Shown one piece after another: positions 26,068 to 32,854 of a DNA stretch of 64,000 nucleotides. The stretch covers positions 22,368 through 86,367 of the forward strand of contig NZ_CANMFS010000012.1 of the NCBI RefSeq assembly GCF_947497275.1, written 5' to 3'. The translations under genes and the position numbers were made by a program. The stretch's first letter is position 1. Every line of letters starts with the position of its first letter. The DNA comes from an uncultured Sulfitobacter sp. GTDB taxonomy: Bacteria > Pseudomonadota > Alphaproteobacteria > Rhodobacterales > Rhodobacteraceae. The notes beneath the pieces were generated by a model. The model did not search any database. It was given only the letters and a program-made list of their open reading frames with translations, and had not been told where the DNA came from.

Positions 26068-26823
26068 ATGGCACTCCCGACGTCTCCCGCTTGGCCGATT
26101 GGTGGGTTGGACCCTGTAATCGAAGCCCTACAGGAAGAATATTTACCGCAAATTTCAGACTACGACCTGGGTGGGCTTTTATGTGACACGCGGTTGGGGC
26201 GGCGGGCTATTGTATCGTCTTTCGGGGCAGAAAGCGTGGTGTTGCTGCACTATGTGTCGCGCCTTGTGCCTGATATTGACGTATTATTCATTGATACCCA
26301 CAAGCATTTTCGTGAAACGCTTGAATACCGTGACACTGTTGCACAGGCTTTGAACCTCAACCTTGTCAATGTAGAGCCCGATAAAACTGAACTTGCCAAA
26401 GAAGACCCCTACGGCAGCCTCTTTAACATAGATGTGAACATGTGCTGTACCCTGCGCAAGGTTTTCCCGTTGCAAGATGCATTGCGCGGCTATGACAGCT
26501 GGGTGTCGGGACGCAAACGGTTTCAGGCGTCTACCCGTGCCGCCATCCCGGTGCTGGAGCGCGACACCGACAAGATCAAAATCAACCCCCTCGCGCTTTG
26601 GAGTAAGCACGATATAGATTCATATTTTTTCGAGCATGACTTGCCGCGTCACCCTCTGGAGGCAAAGGGCTATCCGTCGATCGGATGCCAGCCCTGCACG
26701 CGCGCTGTCAAGCCGGGCGAAGATGTACGCGCAGGTCGTTGGGCGGGGACGCCTGACAAGACGGAATGTGGACTTCATATTGGTCCAGACGGAAATTTTG
26801 CACGCAAAAAGAGCAAGAGCTAA
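26068..26823 (+). CDS. cysH: Assimilatory adenylyl-sulfate (APS) reductase
   Basis: The product has 251 residues. It reduces APS to sulfite with thioredoxin or glutathione as electron donor. The PP-loop region SSFGAESVVLLHYVS, LFIDTHKHFRETLEYRD and the substrate loop WVSGRKRFQASTRAAIP mark the PAPS/APS reductase family. The pairs CC (residues 126-127) and CxxC (207-210, GCQPC) hold a [4Fe-4S] cluster and identify the APS-using type. The catalytic Cys is in TECGLH near the end. I place the start at 26068: AGAGG lies nine bases upstream, while the in-frame ATG at 26059 directly touches that AGAGG. No other sulfate assimilation gene is nearby. It is followed after 30 bases by the serine kinase-PLP fusion, so its sulfite may feed a dedicated pathway; that link is inference. 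Confidence 0.9.
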   Translation: MALPTSPAWPIGGLDPVIEALQEEYLPQISDYDLGGLLCDTRLGRRAIVSSFGAESVVLLHYVSRLVPDIDVLFIDTHKHFRETLEYRDTVAQALNLNLVNVEPDKTELAKEDPYGSLFNIDVNMCCTLRKVFPLQDALRGYDSWVSGRKRFQASTRAAIPVLERDTDKIKINPLALWSKHDIDSYFFEHDLPRHPLEAKGYPSIGCQPCTRAVKPGEDVRAGRWAGTPDKTECGLHIGPDGNFARKKSKS

Positions 26824-26853
26824 GCCCACACAAAAGGCAAGGTTTATAAACTG

Positions 26854-29445
26854 ATGGGACATCGCATGACCAAGAAACATTTTTACCGCATTGAGATTTT
26901 CCCTTTCGACAAGATCAAACCAACAGAAGAATACGCACAGGCCCACGCCGAACATCTGCGTGAAGAGATCGAGATCACGGGCATCTGGACCCATCCCCTG
27001 CTGGTCGACAGCAAAGCTCATGCGTTGATGGACGGGCATCACCGGTATCATGCTGCGCGGGCCCTTGAACTGTATGCCGTGCCGGTGATTTTACTGGATT
27101 ACGACGATCCGGCGGTCGAACTGAAAAGCTGGCGACCCGGAATATCCTATACCCCCGAAATGATCTGGGATATCTGCAAAAGCGGGTCACTTTTGCCGAT
27201 GAGATCAACCCGTCATATTATCCATACCCAGTTGCCCTTCAGCCGCGTACCGCTGTCATATCTGCAAGATGACAGTCACATCGGAGAGGTTGTGCCGGCC
27301 GCCGCTGCACACCCGACGCGCACACAAATCCTGACCGATGATTACCATGCATTCGGCGCGCGCATGGGCGCGCGTACTGTATCGGCGGCCAAGCTGGGAC
27401 TTGAAACGGCGACAACGCTGGTACCTCATGCCCACCTGCGCAATATGATGGAACGCGATCCTTCCATGCAAGCGTTGATGGCGGGGGCACCGTGTAGCAT
27501 CGCGCTGGGTCAGCAAGATGATTTCCCCTTCCGGCTGAAAGGCGCGGATCTATTGCTTTTGCCACCCAGTCTGATCGGCAGCCCGGCCGCCCTGGCTGCT
27601 GCTGCCCGTTGGGGGATGGAGGCTTCTTTTGCCCAGCAACAGGTCAGCGGGATCAGCACCCGGCGTCTGGCCTCACTTGTGCGTTATGGTGCGGCCTTGA
27701 TCCGTCAGCTTTCGCTCGAAGATCGTGCAATGTTGCTGTCGGCAAATTCGGGCGGGATTTCTGCAGAGCTGGTCGGCGGTACGCTCGAGCCGCCAAGTGC
27801 CACGCTGTTGGAGTGGATGTCCGGTTTGATAGGAAGCAATCAGGGCCATATCAGCGAACAGGACGGTGCACGGGGTCTGCCGCTGGAGGTACCGGTTGAA
27901 AAACTGCTGATCTCGAACGGGGATTCACGGCTCAAGGTGGACGCTGTGACGGGGAAAAACAAATACGGCACCACGCCACGTCCGCGCCCCGAAGCGGTGC
28001 ACTTCTCGTCCTCTACCGCCTCGTCGATTTCGGACTACGGTTTTTTGTTCTGTGATATCCTGCGCCGTGATCTGCTGACCCATATCATCGAGGGAGATCA
28101 CGGTCTGCACGAAACCCGCGCGGCGCTGTCGGACGCCATTGTGGGCGAACTGGCCCAGCTCATCGACATTGATGCCAGCGAAGTCGACGGGGTGATCGCA
28201 CCCTCGGGTACGGACACCGAAGTGCTGGCGGTACAGATGGCCCGGGCCGCCGCGCCCGACACCAGGCTGGTCAATATCCTGATATCGCCCGAAGAAACGG
28301 GGCGCGGCGTAAAGTTGGCAGGCAAGGGGCTGTATTTCGATCCGGTCAGCGCCACGGGTGCGCATATCGAGATGAACAGTGAAATATGGCCCCGCGCGGA
28401 TATTGATGTCTTGGATATTCCTGTCCGCGCGCAGGACGGCAGCCGCCTTGCGATGGCTGATCTGGACCGGATGTTCCTGGATGCAGGGCGCGCGGCGCTT
28501 GAAAGCGGCGCACGGGTATTGGCCCATGTGCTTATCGGCTCCAAGACGGGGCTTTCCGGACCGTCGGACGCCGCCATCGAAGAGCTGGTTGCGATAGACC
28601 CCTCGCGTGTGGATGTGGTTGTGGATGCCTGCCAGATGCGTGTGGATTATTCCGTGCTGGGAGACTGTGTAAAACGGGGCTGGATGGTGCAGGTGTCGGG
28701 ATCAAAATCCCTGACCGGACCACCGTTTTCAGGTGCAATGCTGTTTCCCACATCCCTGCGCAACCGTATGCAGGGCGTGATCCAGTTGATGCGCCCCGGT
28801 ATCGGATATGCTGAAGACTGGTCGGCTGAATGGGTTGCGCAGATGCCAGCTACACAAGGAGAGCCGGAGTTCGGCGCACCGTTCCGCTGGTTGCCTGCGT
28901 TACTTGAAGCAAAGCTGTTGAACCATGTTCCCGAAGCGCTGCGCACTCACATACTGGACCGCTTCCGCGAAGAGGTCACCGCCAGACTGGCGCGCAGCAA
29001 TGCGTTTCGCTCCCTGCCGCGCGCGCCCGAGACCGAAGAAGGATCACACAGCCTGCAATTTGCACGCCATTCCATCATCTCGTTCCAGATCATGGCACGG
29101 CAATGGGACGGCAGCCAACAGGCACTGGACGAGGCGCGGTGTCGCAAGATATTCGAGCTGTTGAATGAAGATGCCAGCCATCTGTTGCCGCAGGCGGATC
29201 AGGCCGAAACATCAGTCCTCGGACAGCAGTTTCATATCGGGCAACCTGTGGCATTGGGGCAGGGCGCTGACAAGCGCGCCGTTTTGCGGCTGGTGATCGG
29301 GATGCGGTTTTTCAACATTGTAGGACATGCGGGACCAGGTGGCATTGCCGCAGCACTGGAATCCGAAATTTCCGACCTTTTACGCGCATTGGACAAGCTG
29401 GAAATTTTCGCTGAAAACTGGTGGCGGTTCTGTGACGACATCTGA
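26854..29445 (+). CDS. SerK/SbnI-type serine kinase fused to a PLP-dependent enzyme
   Basis: The product has 863 residues and at least three parts. Residues 1-125 are a ParB-like domain of the free serine kinase type (FDKIKPTEEY, MDGHHRYHAARAL with DGHHR at 60-64, AVELKSWRPG). SbnI and archaeal SerK make O-phospho-L-serine with such a domain. Residues 140-390 are of unknown type. Residues 390-863 are a fold type I PLP enzyme (HGLHETRAALSDAI, APSGTDTEVLAVQMA, DACQMRVDYS at 591-600, and SGSKSLTGPPFSGAM with K618 as the likely PLP lysine). The probable job is to activate serine and then replace its beta phosphate. It follows the APS reductase by 30 bases, so sulfite could be the nucleophile, giving cysteate. 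The start is either 26854 or the ATG at 26866. Confidence 0.78.
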   Translation: MGHRMTKKHFYRIEIFPFDKIKPTEEYAQAHAEHLREEIEITGIWTHPLLVDSKAHALMDGHHRYHAARALELYAVPVILLDYDDPAVELKSWRPGISYTPEMIWDICKSGSLLPMRSTRHIIHTQLPFSRVPLSYLQDDSHIGEVVPAAAAHPTRTQILTDDYHAFGARMGARTVSAAKLGLETATTLVPHAHLRNMMERDPSMQALMAGAPCSIALGQQDDFPFRLKGADLLLLPPSLIGSPAALAAAARWGMEASFAQQQVSGISTRRLASLVRYGAALIRQLSLEDRAMLLSANSGGISAELVGGTLEPPSATLLEWMSGLIGSNQGHISEQDGARGLPLEVPVEKLLISNGDSRLKVDAVTGKNKYGTTPRPRPEAVHFSSSTASSISDYGFLFCDILRRDLLTHIIEGDHGLHETRAALSDAIVGELAQLIDIDASEVDGVIAPSGTDTEVLAVQMARAAAPDTRLVNILISPEETGRGVKLAGKGLYFDPVSATGAHIEMNSEIWPRADIDVLDIPVRAQDGSRLAMADLDRMFLDAGRAALESGARVLAHVLIGSKTGLSGPSDAAIEELVAIDPSRVDVVVDACQMRVDYSVLGDCVKRGWMVQVSGSKSLTGPPFSGAMLFPTSLRNRMQGVIQLMRPGIGYAEDWSAEWVAQMPATQGEPEFGAPFRWLPALLEAKLLNHVPEALRTHILDRFREEVTARLARSNAFRSLPRAPETEEGSHSLQFARHSIISFQIMARQWDGSQQALDEARCRKIFELLNEDASHLLPQADQAETSVLGQQFHIGQPVALGQGADKRAVLRLVIGMRFFNIVGHAGPGGIAAALESEISDLLRALDKLEIFAENWWRFCDDI

Positions 29446-29523
29446 TGACGCGGCACGCACAGACAAGACAACACTTGATCGCGACGACTGATTGACCGTC
29501 TGGAAGGTGCGCGTGACCATCCA

Positions 29524-29790
29524 TCACGCCTTGCTGCGCATCACCTGCAACATCATGCCGGCCGTCGGTGCGGGGACAGGCCCCGATCCGTCGGTGATCC
29601 CCGCCTGATCGGCGAGATCGCGCAGGTAGATGATCTTGTTGTTGAGGATCACGATGTCATGGGGATCGTGCAGCGTGTAGCCTTGGTAGATCCGGCCGGC
29701 ATTGCCCGCCACCAGATCGATCACCGGTTGCGGCAGACCGCCGTCGGCCATTTTCTCCAGCAGCAGATCAATGAAATCGGTATCGGTCAT
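29524..29790 (-). CDS. Small hypothetical protein downstream of kpsT
   Basis: The product has 88 residues. I prefer the ATG at 29790 to one 63 bases further upstream because the extra N-terminus (ACSGDARAIASPRNPERE) looks like untranslated sequence. The protein is acidic and soluble, with DFIDLLLEKMADGG, DLVAGNAGRIYQGYTLHDPHDIVILNNKIIYLRDL and a Pro-rich end. I do not recognise the family. It is 90 bases after kpsT on the same strand, so it may be the last gene of the kpsE-kpsT unit. Base composition agrees with the capsule genes and not with the lower-G+C island that ends at about 29450. Confidence 0.6.
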   Translation of the reverse strand: MTDTDFIDLLLEKMADGGLPQPVIDLVAGNAGRIYQGYTLHDPHDIVILNNKIIYLRDLADQAGITDGSGPVPAPTAGMMLQVMRSKA

Positions 29791-29880
29791 GGGTGTTTCT
29801 CTTTCGGGGTTTCGGGGCGAAGCTATCGCGCGCGCATCCCCTGAACAAGCCATCGCATCGCAGGGAGAGGCAAATGCGGG

Positions 29881-30558
29881 TCAGCGCATCCAGGGCGGAA
29901 GCGCGCCGCGCATGATGTGCTGGTAATGCTCGATCGCGCGCTCGACACGGGCGTAGTAGAAAAACCGCCCCTTTTGCAAGACAACGCCGGAGGTACACAT
30001 CCGCTCGAGCTGGGCCATCGAGTGCGACACGATGATCGCGCCCGACGTCTTGAGCCGCTCGCCCAGGATCGCCTCGCTTTTTGCCTTGAACGACCCGTCG
30101 CCCACGGCGGTGATCTCGTCGATGAGATAGGTGTCGAACTGCACCGCCATCGACATCGCGAAGGCCAGCCGCGATTTCATCCCCGACGAATAGGTCCGCA
30201 CCGGCATTTCGAAATGCGCGCCCAGCTCGGAGAATTCGCGCGCGAAGGCACACATCTCGTCGGTATCGACCCCGTAGATGCGGGCCACGAATTTCACGTT
30301 CTGCGCGCCGGTAAGATCGCCGTGGAACGAGCCCGCAAAGCCCACGGGCCAGGACACCGAACCTTGCGGCACGATCTCGCCGCGGTCCGGCGAAACCGAC
30401 CCCGCGATCATCTTGAGCATCGTCGACTTGCCCGCCCCGTTGCCCCCGATCAACGCCACGGTTTCCCCCGCGGGAAAGGTGAAGTTGATGTCGCGGGCCA
30501 CGACCTTTTCCAGACCGTTGAGCCGGTAACTCTTGTGCAGGCCGCGCAGCTCGACCAT
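29881..30558 (-). CDS. kpsT: Capsule export ABC transporter ATP-binding protein
   Basis: The product has 225 residues, the usual KpsT size. It hydrolyses ATP to drive export of capsular polysaccharide through KpsM. Motifs are Walker A GGNGAGKST (K44), the signature TYSSGMKSRLAFAMSM, Walker B TYLIDEITAVGD, and the switch histidine in IVSHS. The C-terminus is short, without the glycan-binding extension of the Wzt type, so it belongs to the group 2 capsule branch. It starts three bases after the kpsE stop and is transcribed with it on the minus strand, divergent from kpsM at 31954. Confidence 0.94.
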   Translation of the reverse strand: MVELRGLHKSYRLNGLEKVVARDINFTFPAGETVALIGGNGAGKSTMLKMIAGSVSPDRGEIVPQGSVSWPVGFAGSFHGDLTGAQNVKFVARIYGVDTDEMCAFAREFSELGAHFEMPVRTYSSGMKSRLAFAMSMAVQFDTYLIDEITAVGDGSFKAKSEAILGERLKTSGAIIVSHSMAQLERMCTSGVVLQKGRFFYYARVERAIEHYQHIMRGALPPWMR

Positions 30559-30561
30559 GGC

Positions 30562-31872
30562 TCAGCGCCGGTCGCGGACGGAGTAGTAGACCAGCACCCC
30601 GATGCTCCAGATCAGCAGCAGGAAAAAGCCGGTGATCAGGCTGAAGACCACCCGGTTGGGATAGCGCGCCGATTGCGGCAGGCTGGGCTGGGTGTAGGGG
30701 GCAAGATAGCGGTTCTGGCGCTCGGCCTCGGCGATGGCCGTGTCGAGCCCCGCCTGCGCCTTGAGATAGGTCTGCTGGGCGTATTCGAGATCGACGGTCA
30801 GCCGCTCGAACTCTGCAGCGAGGCTGGAGAAGTTGAGCCCGCCGCCGCGCCCCTCGGAGGCGGTGCCGAATTGCGCGCGCTCGATTTCGATGAGATCCTC
30901 GATCACCTCGATCCGGCGGCGTTCGGTGGTGATGCGCCGGTCATTGTCGTTCAGCCCTTCCGACAGCAGCAGGTTCAGCTCGACCTTGGCGGCGGCCAGT
31001 TGTTGTTCGAGCGAGTTGAGGATGCCGATCTGTCCCTGCACCGCCGCTTCGAGGTCGATGGTCCGGTTCTGGGAGCGGAACTTGGTCAGCGCCTCGCGCG
31101 CGTTGCGCAGCCGCGTCAGGGCGGTTTCCAGGTCAAGCTGCGCGTAGCGGGTGTTGTTGTCGCGCGCGATGGCCGACAGCCGGTTGATCAGCAGCGAGCT
31201 TTCCTCGACGATGCGCTCGGCGATGACATAGGCATCCTGTGGGCGGAAGGCATGTACGCGCAACTCGATCAGCGCGGTGCCCTGATCGTAGTGCAGCTCT
31301 ACCATGCGGGTCCAGTAATCCACCAGATCCTCGATCTCGCCGGTGGACCGGTAGGCAAAGACCGGATCGAAGGCGGGCACCGTATAGACCTCGACCAGAT
31401 CGATATGGTTCATCACCCGCTCGACCATGTCCTGGCTGTGGATGAACTCGTTGAGGATGTCGGTGTCTGACGAAGACGTGCCCGACACGCTCGACAGGCT
31501 GCCCAGCAGATCGGCGGCCGAGTTGAGCTCTTCGGAGCGCACCGCAAAGCCGGCCCTGGAGATGTACTGGTCCGAGGCGATGGCGAAAAGATAGAACACG
31601 GTCACGGCGAGCGGCACGAGCACCACCACGACGAAGCTCGCCAGCATCATGGCGTGGCGCTTGCGCGGGCGCGCGGCGCGCGCGCTGGGGGGGACACCCT
31701 TGCGTTTGGCCGGGCCGGGGCCGGCCACCTTGGGACCGCCCTTTGCCGGACCGGGGGCGGGTTTGGCACCAGGCGCATTCGCAGCGGGAGGAGGGGGCGT
31801 TTGCTGTGAGATGGGACTATCCTTTTGGCCACGCCCCTGTAACGGGCGAGAAGAAGCTGCTGAAAGATGCAT
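30562..31872 (-). CDS. kpsE: Capsule export inner-membrane adaptor protein
   Basis: The product has 436 residues. KpsE bridges the inner-membrane transporter KpsMT to the outer-membrane channel KpsD. There is a Pro/Ala-rich basic N-terminal tail of about 70 residues, a membrane segment at about 76-98 (MMLASFVVVVLVPLAVTVFY), a long periplasmic part with coiled-coil character (ALTRLRNAREALTKFRSQNRT, LAAAKVELNLLLSEG), and a second membrane segment near the end (VVFSLITGFFLLLIWSIGVL). This is the polysaccharide co-polymerase layout. The Pro-rich tail is longer than in the E. coli protein. The start at 31872 has GAGGCG about 12 bases upstream. No kpsD is in the window. Confidence 0.86.
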   Translation of the reverse strand: MHLSAASSRPLQGRGQKDSPISQQTPPPPAANAPGAKPAPGPAKGGPKVAGPGPAKRKGVPPSARAARPRKRHAMMLASFVVVVLVPLAVTVFYLFAIASDQYISRAGFAVRSEELNSAADLLGSLSSVSGTSSSDTDILNEFIHSQDMVERVMNHIDLVEVYTVPAFDPVFAYRSTGEIEDLVDYWTRMVELHYDQGTALIELRVHAFRPQDAYVIAERIVEESSLLINRLSAIARDNNTRYAQLDLETALTRLRNAREALTKFRSQNRTIDLEAAVQGQIGILNSLEQQLAAAKVELNLLLSEGLNDNDRRITTERRRIEVIEDLIEIERAQFGTASEGRGGGLNFSSLAAEFERLTVDLEYAQQTYLKAQAGLDTAIAEAERQNRYLAPYTQPSLPQSARYPNRVVFSLITGFFLLLIWSIGVLVYYSVRDRR

Positions 31873-31953
31873 CTGATTTTACGCCTCGCTATGCAAGGAA
31901 AAATCTCTTACCAAACGGCACACGCCCGTGGGGCCAAACGACGCGAGACGGCC

Positions 31954-32784
31954 ATGACAGAGACGACATCCCCGGCATCTTCCGGCCTGCCCCCGCAAGG
32001 TGTGCGCCTGCCCGCACGGCGCAGGGGGGCCTCGGTGCGGGCCGTGCTGGCGCTTGTCCTGCGCGAGATGTCGACAGCCTACGGCCGCTCGCCGGGTGGC
32101 TATATCTGGACCATCGTGGAGCCGGTGGGCGGGCTGTTGATGCTGGCGCTGGTGTTCTCCTTTCTGTTCCGCACGCCGCCGCTGGGATCGAGTTTCCTGC
32201 TGTTCTACGCCACCGGGATGCTGCCGTTTCTGGCCTACACGGCCGTCTCGGCCAAGATCGCCTCGGCGATCCGGTTCTCCAGACCGCTGCTGGCCTATCC
32301 GTCCGTCACCTATATCGACGCGCTGATCGCGCGGCTGATCCTGGAAACGATCACCCAGATCATCGTCGGGGCGATCATCATCACCTGCATCATCTGGTGG
32401 ACCGACGAGGCGGTGAGCTTTGACTTCGGGGCCATCGCGCTGGCGGCGAGCATGGCGGTCGCCCTTGGTCTCGGCGTCGGACTGACCAACAGTTTCCTCA
32501 ACACCATGTTCCCGATCTGGTCGAGCCTCTGGGCGGTTCTGAACCGGCCCATGTTCCTGATTTCGGGGATTTTCTTTCTGATCGATCCGCTGCCCGAGCA
32601 GTACCGCAACATCCTGCTCTACAACCCGCTGGTGCATGTACTGTCGATGATGCGGTCGGGGTTCTACGCCACCTACGACGCGCCCTATGCCTCTGCCAGC
32701 TATGCGTTCGGCTTTGCGCTGGTGCCGGCGGTGTTCGGCATGTTGATGCTGCACCGTTACCACAAAGACATGCTTGAGTTGTAA
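31954..32784 (+). CDS. kpsM: Capsule export ABC transporter permease
   Basis: The product has 276 residues, normal for KpsM. Together with KpsT it moves capsular polysaccharide across the inner membrane. Five or six hydrophobic segments are seen (IWTIVEPVGGLLMLALVFSF, FLLFYATGMLPFLAYTAV, LILETITQIIVGAIIITCII, AIALAASMAVALGLGVGL, FALVPAVFGMLMLH), with the ABC2-type core FLISGIFFLIDPLPEQYRNILLYNPL. I chose the ATG at 31954 instead of the in-frame ATG at 31867, because the N-terminus then fits the family and the earlier one would run into the kpsE start region. It is divergent from kpsE, and the 81 bases between them should contain both promoters. Confidence 0.93.
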   Translation: MTETTSPASSGLPPQGVRLPARRRGASVRAVLALVLREMSTAYGRSPGGYIWTIVEPVGGLLMLALVFSFLFRTPPLGSSFLLFYATGMLPFLAYTAVSAKIASAIRFSRPLLAYPSVTYIDALIARLILETITQIIVGAIIITCIIWWTDEAVSFDFGAIALAASMAVALGLGVGLTNSFLNTMFPIWSSLWAVLNRPMFLISGIFFLIDPLPEQYRNILLYNPLVHVLSMMRSGFYATYDAPYASASYAFGFALVPAVFGMLMLHRYHKDMLEL

Positions 32785-32854
32785 GGCCGGGCGGCGTGCG
32801 AATTGCACCGCCCTGCATGAGTTGCTATGCGGGTCAAAATTTAGGAATTCAGGC

